Source: Dictyostelium firmibasis (Eukaryota > Evosea > Eumycetozoa > Dictyosteliales > Dictyosteliaceae). From it: a stretch of DNA of 64,000 bases. Position 1 is the first letter of the stretch. Each line of letters opens with the position of its first letter. The stretch spans positions 8,985,001 through 9,049,000 of the forward strand of contig CM069765.1 in the NCBI GenBank assembly GCA_036169595.1, in the 5' to 3' direction. The notes beneath the pieces were generated by a model. It ran no database searches and was not told the DNA's origin. It saw nothing but the letters and a program-made list of their open reading frames with translations. The position numbers were made by a program, and so were the translations under genes. Below, in pieces: positions 14,576-25,734 of the stretch.

Positions 14576-14812
14576 ATCAAGAAATAAAAAAAAAAAAAAA
14601 ATTTATAAAAAAAAAAAAAACAAAACAAAAATTATTTCGATAAAATCACTTGGTTGGTTGGTAAAAAAAAAAAAAAAAAAAATAAAAAAAAAATTTTAAT
14701 GCAAAATCACCAGATATTTTAAAAAATAATGAAAAAAAAAAAGAAAAAAAAAAAAAACGATGATATCTCGTTTGATTTCGTTTATTTATATAACCAAATT
14801 CGTTGAAGTTGT

Positions 14813-14844
<32 letters not shown>

Positions 14845-14897
14845 CAAAATTCTATTTTTTATTTTTTTTTCAACCACTTAACAAATATTAAATAAAT

Positions 14898-14936
<39 letters not shown>

Positions 14937-15189
14937 AGAGAAATATATTATAAACTGAAAAATCTGTAGATTTCTTTTTTTATTTTTTTTTATTAAAAAA
15001 ATAATAAAAAAAAATAAATAAATGGTTGATGTATATTTATTCATTTTCAATAAATAAATGCATTTTTTTTTTTTTTTTTTCAAAAAGAAAAATGAACGAT
15101 TGGTTAATGTAAGTGCACAATGGAATTAGAACGAGCATTTTTTCATTCGTTGCCCATTAAAAAAGATTTAGATCATGGGAAAAAGAGAT

Positions 15190-15246
<57 letters not shown>

Positions 15247-15671
15247 ATTTGAAGGGTATTGAATGACAAACATTTATAATGATTTTATGATTATTTTTAA
15301 AATGAGAATTAAATTATATTTTTTTAATTTTAATTTTTAATTTTATTTTATTTTTTTTTGGATATTAAAAAAAAAAAAAAAAAAAAAAAAATAAAAATAA
15401 AAAAAAAAAAATTGCAATAGGTTATACAGGTGGTTTTCCACACCTCAAAAATATTTTTTTTTTTTTTATTTTTTTTTTTTTATTAAAATTTTTAGTTTTG
15501 CATGTGCCCCAAAAAAATATATAAGTTTTTTTCAGTTTTTTTTTCTTTGCTTCATTTTTAAATAAAATAAAAAAAAAAAAAATAACAATAAAATATAAAT
15601 TAATTAATTTTTAAATAAAATAAAATAAAATAAAATAAAATAAAATAAAATAAAATAAAATAAAAAAAAGA
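14267..15671. other. Divergent promoter region between receptor copy 2 and the Arf-like gene
   Basis: About 1.4 kb between genes transcribed away from each other. Mostly long A and T runs, including an A run of more than 40 at 15195. A run of ten or more AAAAT pentamers lies directly before the Arf-like ATG. No frame of interest. Confidence 0.55.
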
Positions 15672-16271
15672 ATGGGAAATTTAATATTTAGATCAACAAA
15701 TTGTATATTTAATAAAAGAGTATTGATGTTAGGAATTGATGATAGTGGTAAAACAACAATGCTTTATAAAATGAAAACCAATAAAATTCATAAAACAATA
15801 CCAACAATAGGATTTAATTGGGAAACCATTGAATTTAAACATTCGTATTTTATGATATACGATGTTAGAGGTGGTTGTTCAAAAAATAATGGTTTATGGA
15901 AACATTATTATAGAGATATGTCATCAATAATATTTGTTGTAAATTGTTTAGATAGAGATAGAATTGATGATGTTAAATTTGAACTTTTAAAAATATTAAA
16001 TGATCAAATTGATTTAAAAAATATTCCAATTTTAATATTTTTAAATAAATATGATAAACAATTATTATTTAAAGAGGATGAAAGACATAGTTATTATCAA
16101 GAATATCGTGATAATCCAATAACAATATCAGAATTAGAAACTATTTTAGATCTTTCAAAGGAATCCATTAATAATAAATATAATAAAAGGTGGCATATCG
16201 AATATTCAAGTAATGCAACAGGATTGGGTTTAAATGAAGGTTTTGAATGGTTAAATAAAAATAGTTTATAG
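15672..16271 (+). CDS. Divergent Arf/Arl-family small GTPase
   Basis: A single-exon gene of 199 residues. It starts MGN, a possible N-myristoylation site as in Arf proteins. The P-loop is GIDDSGKTT (residues ~21-29), switch I has PTIGFNWETI, and the base-specific motif is NKYD (NKxD). The last motif is SSNATG, in place of the usual SA/TG, and the C-terminus is EGFEWLNK as in Arf/Arl. Switch II is odd: instead of DVGGQ it reads DVRGGC, so the catalytic Gln is missing and one residue seems inserted. There is also an insert near KEDERHSYYQ. The protein may bind GTP but hydrolyse it poorly. One of several divergent Arf relatives expected in Dictyostelium; the partner is unknown. Confidence 0.85.
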   Translation: MGNLIFRSTNCIFNKRVLMLGIDDSGKTTMLYKMKTNKIHKTIPTIGFNWETIEFKHSYFMIYDVRGGCSKNNGLWKHYYRDMSSIIFVVNCLDRDRIDDVKFELLKILNDQIDLKNIPILIFLNKYDKQLLFKEDERHSYYQEYRDNPITISELETILDLSKESINNKYNKRWHIEYSSNATGLGLNEGFEWLNKNSL

Positions 16272-17016
16272 TTTTTTTTTTTTTTTTTTTTGTATTAATT
16301 CTCCAAATTTGGAGAATTAATTTCACAATGTATAATTAAATAAAAAATAATTTTTTAAAAAAAGTTAATAGATTTTATAATAAATAAGAAGATAATATTT
16401 TTATTTAGTGGTATTCTTTTATTAGTCCAAAGGTTAACTTGATGTTTTGGAAGTGTTCCTATGATGTTTTTTATGGTGCTATTGCTACAGATGTTTTTTT
16501 TGATGATATTATAATGAGTTCATTTTTAATTAACAATTGATTGGTTTTTCCCTGATATTGTGAGAGATGAGTTTTAATAATTTTGGCTGTAATAAATTTA
16601 CAATATTATTGATGTCTGGTTGTGGCGAAGCAAAGTTAATTGTTGTTAGTTTTGTTTGAACAGTTGTATTTTAATCCACATAATTTCCAAATTTTCTTCA
16701 CTATTTGGGTTTTTTTCTAGCATCTGAAATAACATTGGAATCAGGTATGTTAGTTGCAGCAATTACAGAATCTTAAAAATTTATTGAATTTTTCTTTAAT
16801 ATTATTGAAACATTCCAATAAGACAACTTGGTAATCCTTTATTTTATTAAATAATTGTTCAATTTCATCTTCTAAGTTATAATCTGTAGTTTCATATATT
16901 ATTTCTTTTTGATTTATTTGATTTTCATTAGTTATTTCTTTAATAATTATATCTTCATTTACACAGCTAGGTAATGAAGAAGATATCATTAAAGAACAAA
17001 AATATGATATTAATAT
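16272..17016. other. Spacer with possible coding debris
   Basis: A stretch of less AT-rich, non-simple sequence from 16400 to 17016 looks like decayed coding DNA. The best frame (minus, about 16750-17025) would give a Glu/Asn-rich peptide ending FLRFCNCCN, but it has no ATG at its open end; the first ATG is 13 codons in. Just after the Arf-like stop, the hairpin CTCCAAATTTGGAG at 16301-16314 is followed by AT-rich DNA and could act in 3'-end formation. Confidence 0.4.
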
Positions 17017-17124
17017 TGTTTTCAAAAATTATTTAGACGTTTGATTTTTTCAAAAAAGGTTTTTTTCTTTTAACAATTGGGTAGCATTTCAAAAACGAAA
17101 ACGTCTAAATAATTTTTGAAAACA
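17017..17124. repeat. Perfect 26-bp inverted repeat upstream of tRNA-Ser
   Basis: Bases 17017-17042 and 17099-17124 are exact reverse complements (26 of 26), separated by 56 bases; the second arm ends 9 bases before the tRNA-Ser start. It could be the ends of a tiny DNA-transposon derivative or a hairpin element. I see no matching target duplication. Confidence 0.85.
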
Positions 17125-17133
17125 TCATAACTA

Positions 17134-17214
17134 GACACCTTAGCAAAGTGGTTAATGCGGCGCCCTGCTAAGGCGTTCTCTTCGGAGGCGCAGGTTCGAA
17201 CCCTGCAGGTGTCG
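17134..17214 (+). tRNA. tRNA-Ser (anticodon GCU), copy 1
   Basis: Acceptor GACACCT/AGGTGTC, a normal D-arm with A-box TTAGCAAAGTGG, anticodon loop CTGCTAA (GCT), a class II variable arm (CGTTCTCTTCGGAGGCG) and T-arm GCAGG-TTCGAAC-CCTGC; discriminator G. No intron. The same 81 bases recur at 20302-20382. Confidence 0.95.
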
Positions 17215-17247
17215 ATAAATTTTAGCGACTGGATCAATAAGACCAAG

Positions 17248-17258
17248 GGTTCGACTCT
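17248..17258 (+). promoter_or_regulatory. External B-box downstream of tRNA-Ser copy 1
   Basis: GGTTCGACTCT lies 33 bases beyond the tRNA 3' end, on the tRNA strand. Confidence 0.65.
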
Positions 17259-17646
17259 CGTTTCCGTAAAGAAAACTTACCAAAACTCATTGACATGGAA
17301 ATATGCAAAGATCACCTCTCAATCTTTCTAATCAACCTCAAAAAAAGAAATACAGGGTTTTTGGTCACCTTTTAAAAATAATTCAAATGGTAAAATTGTC
17401 AAACCAAACCCCCTTCAATTTTTTTTCAAAGATTTTTTTTTTTTTTTTATTTTTTTTTTTTTTTTTATTTTTTTTTTTGAAAATTCAAATGATTATTAAA
17501 TTACTACCACTTTTTAATTTTAATTTTATATTTTTTTAATAATTTTTTTTTTTTTTTTAATTTAAAAATTTTTTAATTTTTTTTATTTTAAAATTTTTTT
17601 TTTTTTAATATTTAAATTTTTATTTTTAAAAAAAAAAAAAAAAAAA

Positions 17647-19260
17647 ATGTTAAAAGGATTTTTAATTATTTTTTCAATTTTAATTTATATGGTTTTATCA
17701 CAACCAAATGAACAGCCATTAAATGTTGTCCCATATCCACAAGAAGTTACAATGATAAGTTGTAATATTCCAGTATTACCTGGGTCAATAACAATTAAAA
17801 GTAATATTGAATCAGTGATATTAAGTATTTCAATTTCAAGATATCAGAATTTATTTTTCCCATTTACAAAAAATATAGTAGGTGATGACTCTAACAAGAT
17901 TGAATTATCAATTTCAATCGCAAGTGATGATGAAACACTTCAATTAGGAGTTGATGAAAGTTATAGTCTTTTAATTGATCAAGGTACCTATCAATTGAAA
18001 TCAAATACAATCTATGGAGCAATGAGAGGTTTAGAAACTTTTAAACAAATGATTGTTTATGATGTTGTTAAAAATTCCTATAGTTTGACCTGTGCTGAAA
18101 TTATGGATTTTCCAACCTATCAATGGAGAGGTTTTTTAGTTGACAATGCTCGTCATTATCTTACAAAGGATATGGTACTTCATATCATTGATTCATTGGG
18201 TTACAATAAATTCAATGTTATGCACTGGCATTTAATCGATACAGTTGCATTTCCAGTGGAGTCAAAAACTTATCCAAAATTAACAGAAGCTATACTTGGT
18301 CCACATGCCACAATATCACATGATGAGATTGAAATTGTTGTTGCCTATGCCAAAACTTATGGTATTCGTGTAATTCCGGAATTTGATGTCCCAGGTCATT
18401 CCTCTTCATGGGGTGTTGGTTATCCAGAGCTATTGGCAAATTGTCCAGGTTTTCCTGCAAGTTCAGTCCCTTTAGATTGTTCAAATCCAAATACCTACAC
18501 TTTTCTTGAAAACTTTTTCTCTGAAATTGCACCACTCTTTGAGGATGATTATTTCCATACCGGTGGCGATGAATTGGTTATAGATTGTTGGGCAAACGAT
18601 ACTTCAATTCAAAAATGGATGAAAAAAATGAATTATAATACTTCTGATGCTTTTCAATATTTTGAAGATCAATTAGACATAATAATGACATCAATAAATC
18701 GTAAAAAAATTGCATGGAATGATGCACTTCAACATGGTGTAAAGTTTAATGAGAATACACTCGTTCAAACCTGGACAAATATAAATGATCTAAGGGTTGT
18801 ACTTGCAGCCGGTTACAAAACTATAACTTCATTCTTTTACTATTTAGATAGACAATCACCAGATGGCTATTATGATATTCATTATGAATGGCAAGATACT
18901 TGGCAAGATTTCTATGCCTCTGATCCAAGACTTAATATAACATCAAATGCTGAAAATATCTTGGGTGGTGAGGCAACAATGTTTGGTGAACAAGTTAGTT
19001 CAGTTAATTGGGATGCTAGAGTTTGGCCAAGAGCCATTGGTATCAGTGAAAGATTATGGTCTTCAACTGAAATTAATAATGTAACTCTCGCTCTTCCACG
19101 TGTTGGTCAATTCTCTTGTGATATGTCTCGTCGTGGTATTTTATCAGGTCCTTTATTCCCTGATTATTGTCCATTACCAGAAGAATTATCTTTCTCTTTG
19201 AAACCAGTTTATCAATTATCAAAAGATGAAGTTAATTTGATTTTAAAAAAAAAGTTTTAA
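17647..19260 (+). CDS. Beta-N-acetylhexosaminidase (glycoside hydrolase family 20)
   Basis: A single-exon gene of 537 residues. Signal peptide ~1-18 (ends VLSQP), then the small GH20b domain (~25-155) and the GH20 catalytic barrel (~158-515). Landmarks are RGFLVDNARHYL, MHWHLIDTVAFP, PEFDVPGHSSSW, the catalytic pair in HTGGDELV (Asp308, Glu309) and WPRAIGISERLWS with the conserved barrel Trp. Several Asn-X-Ser/Thr sites suggest N-glycosylation. It removes terminal N-acetylglucosamine or N-acetylgalactosamine from glycoconjugates in lysosomes or after secretion. Dictyostelium has several such genes (nagA and relatives); I cannot tell which one this is. An AT-rich promoter follows the upstream tRNA-Ser. 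Confidence 0.93.
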   Translation: MLKGFLIIFSILIYMVLSQPNEQPLNVVPYPQEVTMISCNIPVLPGSITIKSNIESVILSISISRYQNLFFPFTKNIVGDDSNKIELSISIASDDETLQLGVDESYSLLIDQGTYQLKSNTIYGAMRGLETFKQMIVYDVVKNSYSLTCAEIMDFPTYQWRGFLVDNARHYLTKDMVLHIIDSLGYNKFNVMHWHLIDTVAFPVESKTYPKLTEAILGPHATISHDEIEIVVAYAKTYGIRVIPEFDVPGHSSSWGVGYPELLANCPGFPASSVPLDCSNPNTYTFLENFFSEIAPLFEDDYFHTGGDELVIDCWANDTSIQKWMKKMNYNTSDAFQYFEDQLDIIMTSINRKKIAWNDALQHGVKFNENTLVQTWTNINDLRVVLAAGYKTITSFFYYLDRQSPDGYYDIHYEWQDTWQDFYASDPRLNITSNAENILGGEATMFGEQVSSVNWDARVWPRAIGISERLWSSTEINNVTLALPRVGQFSCDMSRRGILSGPLFPDYCPLPEELSFSLKPVYQLSKDEVNLILKKKF

Positions 19261-20073
19261 AATAATTATATATTAACAAAAATAAAATTATTATTATAAA
19301 TTTAAAAATAAATAAAAAATTGTGTTATATAAAATTTTAATTTTATAGGTTTTCGAGCACCTTTTTGAATTGATACTTTGGCGGTTGATATTTTTAGTTT
19401 GATGTTTTAATTTTTTTCATTATTTTTTTTTTTTAAAAGCAGATTTTATGTGCAAAATTTCCTTTATTCTGAAAAAAAAAAGCACCAAAATGAATTTGAA
19501 AATAATAATTAAACAAAATAAATAAAATAAAATCACACAAATTAGTGTGTTTTTAATTTTAATTTTCCTCAAGCAAAAAAAAAATTTATTAAAAAAATAA
19601 TTCATTTAAAAATTTATTCACACATCAACTATAATTTTATTTATACTCTTAAAAAAAAAAACCTCAACCCCTACTTTTAAAATAAATTTCCAAATTTTTC
19701 AATTGTAAATATTAAAATTAGACTCTATTAATACAAAAGAAAGACAAAATGAAGTCACCAAAAGAATTAAAGAGATATTCTTAGAAACTGCCATATAATA
19801 ATAAGGGTTATTCTGGTTATTCTGGTCTGATCAGAGAGGAAAAATTATAGAATATTTAGTGATTATTTCAAATACGAGAGCATGGATTCCAGCTTCAGGT
19901 TTAATATCATATAAAAAGGAAATCAACAGTTTCAACAAGAGAATACCGGAGGAGAATCGCCAAAGAAAAGAATTGCAGAAAAAAGAATAAATATAATTAC
20001 AATAACCACAATGATAATAATAATATACTAGTAAAAAAATATCCATTCACATGTGGATACAGCAAAAGTAATG
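19261..20073. other. Spacer with weak coding debris before the second tRNA-Ser
   Basis: AT-rich to about 19700. From 19700 to 20060 the sequence is more balanced (for example GAATACCGGAGGAGAATCGC) and may be decayed mobile DNA, but I cannot assign it. No intact frame. Confidence 0.4.
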
Positions 20074-20124
20074 AGTATGACCAAGACTTGAACCAAGGCC
20101 ATGGAGGCTGTGTTATTCTGTGTG
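20074..20124 (-). repeat. Partial copy of the tRNA-headed short repeat
   Basis: Reverse complement of the head region: TATGACCAAGACTTGAACCA, then AGGCCATGGAGGCTGTGTTA. It matches the B-box half of the copies at 34.65 kb and 32.8 kb. It ends directly against the 16-bp hairpin at 20123. Confidence 0.75.
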
Positions 20125-20159
20125 TTCGAATTATCACAACAAATGTGATAATTCGAACA
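20123..20159. repeat. 16-bp perfect hairpin
   Basis: Arms 20123-20138 and 20144-20159 pair perfectly around the 5-base loop ACAAA. The stem contains TTCGAATTATCACA. It lies ~140 bases upstream of the second tRNA-Ser, against a short-repeat fragment. Confidence 0.85.
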
Positions 20160-20301
20160 AGATTATCTTTTAACATCGTAGAACCATTACAACAAAAGGG
20201 AATATTCTATATTTATTCATCTCAAGTTACCTTATCTAACCTGACCTTATTAAACCTCCAAATATGCTTTATAGCAGTTCATTACACAAATCTCAATAAA
20301 G

Positions 20302-20382
20302 ACACCTTAGCAAAGTGGTTAATGCGGCGCCCTGCTAAGGCGTTCTCTTCGGAGGCGCAGGTTCGAACCCTGCAGGTGTCGA
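20302..20382 (+). tRNA. tRNA-Ser (anticodon GCU), copy 2
   Basis: Identical over all 81 bases to the gene at 17134-17214, same strand, with unrelated 5' flank. All arms pair; anticodon GCT; no intron. Confidence 0.95.
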
Positions 20383-20411
20383 CAAATTTTTCTACAAAAT
20401 ATAATGGGCCA

Positions 20412-20426
20412 CGAGTTCGATTCTCG
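20412..20426 (+). promoter_or_regulatory. External B-box downstream of tRNA-Ser copy 2
   Basis: CGAGTTCGATTCTCG, 30 bases beyond the tRNA 3' end. It can fold as a complete T-arm (5-bp stem, 7-base loop). Confidence 0.7.
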
Positions 20427-20467
20427 TATATGGTTCATTGACCACTTTCAGATGTAAAGGTATTCTC

Positions 20468-20772
20468 GGGGGGCTTAGTGTAGTGGTTCCACGCTGAATC
20501 ACAAGCCTCCGTGGTCAAGACCTTGGGATCGAGTCTTGGTCATACCACGAAGTAACGTGGTCATAATTAAACCCTCATTATTGGAGGCTATACGTAGTGG
20601 TTCTGCGCTGAATCACACAGTCTCCGTGGCCTTGGTTCGAGCCTTAGGTCATACCACGAGGTAACGTGGTCATAAATAACACACCTCATAATCAACCGGA
20701 AAAAAGCTCGACTTCCAAAAAAACAACAACAAAAAAAAAAAAACATGGTGATTTGAAATTCTAATCCCAATA

Positions 20773-20820
<48 letters not shown>
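20468..20820 (+). mobile_element. Dimeric tRNA-headed short repeat (candidate SINE), copy 1
   Basis: Two related ~95-base units in tandem (20468-20564 and 20584-20674). Each has an A-box-like TAGTGTAGTGG or ACGTAGTGG, a B-box-like GGGATCGAGTC or GGTTCGAGCC, and ends in the hairpin ACCACG-AAGTAA-CGTGGT. A tail follows (CTCATAATCAACCGGAAAAA), then an A-rich stretch and a second A run to 20820. Not a tRNA gene: the arms do not pair as a cloverleaf. A nearly identical copy lies inverted at 34086-34444. It starts 86 bases downstream of tRNA-Ser copy 2. Confidence 0.75.
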
Positions 20821-20824
<4 letters not shown>

Positions 20825-20835
20825 TAATAAAATAT

Positions 20836-20907
20836 AAACAAAGGTGTGTTTTGTGTGTTTGTGAATATAAAACTGAGTTGTTTTTATTTTATTTTGAGTT
20901 TTTATAA
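20836..20907 (-). repeat. End repeat of the Skipper-like fossil (3' side)
   Basis: 72 bases (AAACAAAGGTGTGTTTTGTG at one end) match 25735-25806 with two differences. Taken as the surviving part of the 3' LTR; the full LTR extent is unclear. Confidence 0.7.
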
Positions 20908-20948
20908 ATGTAAAAGATGTAATGACCTTGAAATATCATTAACACTTT

Positions 20949-20981
<33 letters not shown>

Positions 20982-22939
20982 TGTTGCGCTTCTTGAAATT
21001 GTTTTCAACCGGAATTACCTTTTCCAATTGTTTTTCAAATTCTTTAACCTACTGTTGACACTCATCTAAGAAATAAAGAGGTACCCACTTATCGTGATCT
21101 TCGCTAGAATTTTTGAATCTTATTAGGTATTCAATTCTTGAACCAGATCCGTCGGTACGGTTACGCTTCTCGATGATCTGTTCGATCTCGTCCTCTAGTG
21201 GTACCGAGTCTTGTTTCACTCTCCTATTGAACAGTTCTCTATCTTCCAGGAATGGTTTAATGTCGCTAATATTAACTATCCTGGTTCTTTTCTTGTTGTT
21301 AATTATCCTATAATTAACATTCGACACACTTCTACTATCTTGAACGGACCACAATAATTTGGTAACAATTTCATTTGATCACTAACATCAATCTTAATTG
21401 TGTTTAATTTACTACGTTTCATTAGTACGAAATCACCTACTTCGTAAACTATATCTTCTCTAGTTTTATTATATTGGATTGCTTGTTGGATTTGAGCTTC
21501 AAATAAATTATCTTGAGCTATCTTAGAGAAATATTCCGTTCCTTCGGTGAAACTTAAATTGTATGTAGTATTGATATTTAGTGGTAAACGTGGTTCGTGG
21601 CCATATACGATAGATGCTGGACTTAATTTGGTAGATGAATTGCCACTAACTATTGAAAGAGGTAGTCCGAATACACAAGCTAACTTCTTCGAAAATAATT
21701 CGGCAACTTCGGCTGAAGTTGTTGTCTTCTTACATGGAGTAATCTTGACCATTTTACTCGACCTACAAACGGTGGCTAACGCACGATCGAAACCATTATT
21801 TATCATTGGTAAATTTAGAAAATCCATTGAGGTGTCATCCCATGGTCTGTGTTATCATGGCGCCTGTACCGTGATCGCTCGCATCAATGTACACCTTAAA
21901 CGGTTTGTTATGATTCGGTTTCAATAACAATGGTGCTGATGTTAATGCGAGTTTTAATTCCTTTATGGTTCCTAGTTTCATTATCCAATATCACTCTCTT
22001 AGTCTTTGATTTCGTATACTCTACTAATTTATGAGTTAAGTCTGTGAAATTCCTAATGAACTTCTTGTAGTAATTGCATGAACCTATAAATCCTCTAACC
22101 TGTTTTACTGTGGTTGGTTCTGGTAAACCAATTATCACTTCCACTTTTGAGTTCCTCACTCTTATACCTGTTGATGTCAATGTATGACCTACGAATTCTA
22201 CCACTTTTGATAAAACGAACATTTAAATTTTGAAAGATAGATATTGTTATTTTGTAATTTTGATAATACATTTTCTACATGACTTGAATGTTCACTGCTT
22301 GAGTTTGAAAATAAAATGATATCATCCACGTATGCTAAAGCGTATTCATCAAATTCTTCTAATAATGATTAAATCCAACAGTTGAAATAAGCTGGAGAGT
22401 TCTTCAACCCAAAGGCGCATCTTGTAAATTGAAACAATTTATTGCCTACTCGAAATGCAGTAAATTGACGACTACTCACTTCCAAGTTTAATAAATGAAA
22501 CCCTGATTTACAATCGATCTTAGAGAACCATTGGAATTCTCTGTTTTCTCTAAAATATCGTCGGCGTTCGGCATTGAAAAAGCGAACTCGATCGTTTGCT
22601 CATTCACCATTCTGTAATCTATAACCATTCTATTCTTATTGTTGTTTCCTTTGACAAAGAATGGTATTGATGAGTAATAAGATACACTCTCTTTGATGAC
22701 TCCAATTTTCACCAATTTATTTGCTTCTTCAATTAATGACTTGGTGTTCTTCTGGTGAACGTCTGCCACAATTTCTTTCTATTGGTTTGGAATTTGGTTT
22801 TATTGATATCTTCATGTCAAACTCCGGTCTTGTTGGAACCGAGGTTACTGGAATCTCTTCAACAATAATATCTGTAAATTCTTCCTAATATTAAATTTCT
22901 ATCATTTTCTATTTCTTCTTCGTTGACCTCATCACTAGG

Positions 22940-23575
22940 ATCCACGTTGTTATTATTAATATTAATATTATTATTGCTGCTATTAATATTATTATTATTA
23001 TTAATATTATTGTTATTATTATTACTATTAATATTATTACTACTATTATTATTAATATTATTACTATTACTAATATTAATATTAATGTTATTATTACTAC
23101 TATTATTAGTATTATTATTATTATTACTATTATTATTAATATTATTATTACTACTATTATTAATATTATTATTATTACTACTATTATTATTAATATAATT
23201 TATTACTACTGTTACTATTATTATTTTAATATTAATATTATTACTCTACTATTATTAATATTATTACTATTACTACTATTAATATTATTATTATATTACT
23301 ATTAATATTAATATTATTACTATTATTATTATTAATATTATTATTACTATTACTACTATTAATATTAATATAATTATTATTATTACTATTATTATTTTTA
23401 TTATTTTTATTAATATTATTATTATTACTACTACTACTATTATTAATAATATTATTATTATTACTACTACTATTATTATTAATAATATTATTATTATTAC
23501 TATTATTATTTTTATTATTTTTATTAATATTATTATTATTACTACTAATATTATTATTATTAGAATTCATTCTTG
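22940..23575. repeat. Imperfect ATT/AAT trinucleotide tract inside the Skipper-like fossil
   Basis: About 630 bases built from ATT with scattered ACT and AATATT units. On the minus strand this is Asn-rich with Ser, Ile and Lys. It lies between the protease-like repeats and the reverse transcriptase pieces. Confidence 0.85.
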
Positions 23576-23599
23576 ACTTTAATTAATTTTGAATTTCTA

Positions 23600-25640
23600 A
23601 TTTGTGTTGAGTTCCCACTAATATCTTCTTCATGTTTAATCCTTCATTGAGTGTTAATTTCAATCTACTAAATTCCAAACATGATATGATTTGTGCATTC
23701 TTGAACTCTGTTCCATTATACTGATAATCGACCAATGGTATTATCAGACCATATGATAAGAGTATATCTTCTTCAACCTTGAATCTTTTACTATTTTTTT
23801 TTCTTTCCAACCAAATATCCGAAGATCCTAAAAAAAAAGTCTAACCCTATAATCGTTTTATAAACTGAATCTAAAATGTGATACTGCATCTTACATTTTA
23901 ACTCGTTCTCGTGTTTCGATGCGAACCAAATTTCAACATCGATTATTGATTGAACATATTATCCTTGAAGAATCAATTGCATTTGTTACCATAACATTGC
24001 AATTCTCTTTCCTCCAACTTCTTGTTCACTTTTGATGGATTGATGATACTATGCGAGCATCCGTATCTCTTGCGCCATCTTTTTTTTTTTGACCAATATC
24101 CTCATGTTTAATCTTTCATTTGAATGACAATTTCAATCTACTAGACTCCAAACATGACATGATCTATGCGTTCTTGAACCTTGTTAGACCTTACCAACGT
24201 ATCCACATGTTCTTTTTTTTCAATTGAATGACAATTTCAATCTACTTAACTCTAAACATGATTTGTGTGTTCTTGAACCGTACTGTATTGATAATTGACC
24301 CTTGCATTATCAAACCATATAATAAAAGTTTATCTTCCTCACCCCTTGAATCTTCCACGATCCTAAAAAGAAAGTCTAACTCTATTATTTATATGAGTCT
24401 AAAACATGAAATTTCACCTTTCATTATAACTCATTCTTGTTTTCGATGTGAACTAACTTTCAACATCGACTATTGATGAACATCTGATTCTTGAAGAGTC
24501 AATTGCATTTGTTACCATAACATTGCAATTCTCTTTCCTCCAACTCTTGTTCACTATTTATGCTGCTACGCGAACATCCTTTATTAATTAGAACGATTAA
24601 CTATAGTCTTCTAATTCTTATGTTTAGTCTTTCATTGAATGAAACTTCAATCTACTAGACCCTAACATGATCTGGTCTGTGCGATCTTAAACCTTGTTGA
24701 ACCACCAATATCCACATATTTAATCTTTCATTGGATGATAATTTCAATCTACTCGTCTCTAAACATGATATGATTTGAGCTAGTGAAAGTGTCTACGAGA
24801 AAATTAGCTCCTTTATTATAGCCCAATTTAGCTCGTTGATTTTTTTATTTGATTATGAAAGCCTACCCTTTCTCTATCAATTTGCGTTCAAACTCGCAGG
24901 TTTTCATTCCTTTGACCCTCTTTTGAGTGATTCCAAGTAATCACTTTCGACTTGCTTTAATCCTCCTTTAGAATAGTTGAATCATCTGATTTGCTAGATC
25001 CATTGATTCATTATCTTTCAGTTAACTAAAAGGTTGATTCTTTGATTGATTCTTAAAGCTCTTTCTTTCTCTATCCATTTTCAATTCTTTGACCTAATTG
25101 ATATTTATTAGCACTCCAGTTTACTAATATTTGTATTTGAAATAAATTGAACCCCACCAATATCAACTTCCTCATGTTTTAATCTTTCGTCGAATGACAA
25201 CTTCAATCTACTAGACTATCAACATAATATCATTGATCTGTGTTAGTGGACTCTCCCTCGTGAAAATTAGCTCCTTTCTTATAGGCCAATTTGGTTCAAA
25301 TCTTACAGATTTTCTTTTCAATTACTTCATTCTAAACAAATATATCTATTCGTTTTATTTGTTTCTAATACCCCAAGATCTATCTTTGTCACAGCGATTT
25401 TCTTACATTTTCTAACTGGACCTTTAATTGAAAATTTCTTCCCCCATCTTATTTAAATCATCTACTCTGACTCTCATGACTGAGTGATTTCGAAGGATCA
25501 CTTTTGTCTCTATTTAACCCACCCTACTACTTGAATCATCTGATTAACTAAATCCTTTTGATTCATTATCTTTTCAACTAACTAAAGAGTTGGTTCTTTT
25601 GAGTCGTTCCTCTGATTTAAATATTTGAATTTTATATCCC
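23600..25640 (-). repeat. Degenerate tandem array of ~0.5-kb units inside the Skipper-like fossil
   Basis: The phrase TTTCAATCTACTA recurs near 23657, 24131, 24235, 24645, 24741 and 25201, with shared neighbours (TTTAATCTTTCATTGAATGA, CTCTTTCCTCCAAC, AAAATTAGCTCCTTT, ATCATCTGATT). Repeat spacing is about 460-510 bases. The repeated unit appears to be the retropepsin-like part of the element. Confidence 0.75.
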
Positions 25641-25734
25641 AATTACGAAATTATTAATAATAATTTATATATATTTATCCCCGGCCGGCACTAGGAACAA
25701 AAGTATATATATGATTATAAAAAAGTGTAATGGT

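Noticed and set aside
14859-15083. 74-residue minus frame of Lys and Phe
   Set aside because: Product of poly-A/T runs in the divergent promoter region.
16750-17025. Small secreted protein gene
   Set aside because: The apparent first codon is TTG, there is no ATG until 13 codons in, and it overlaps the inverted-repeat arm; noted only as possible debris.
20468-20674. Two tRNA genes in tandem
   Set aside because: A- and B-box-like words are present, but acceptor, anticodon and T-stems do not pair, so these are tRNA-derived repeat units, not tRNAs.
20588-20770. 60-residue minus frame and its mirror at 34126-34320
   Set aside because: These lie within the two dimeric short-repeat copies and are identical only because the repeats are; no sign of coding constraint.
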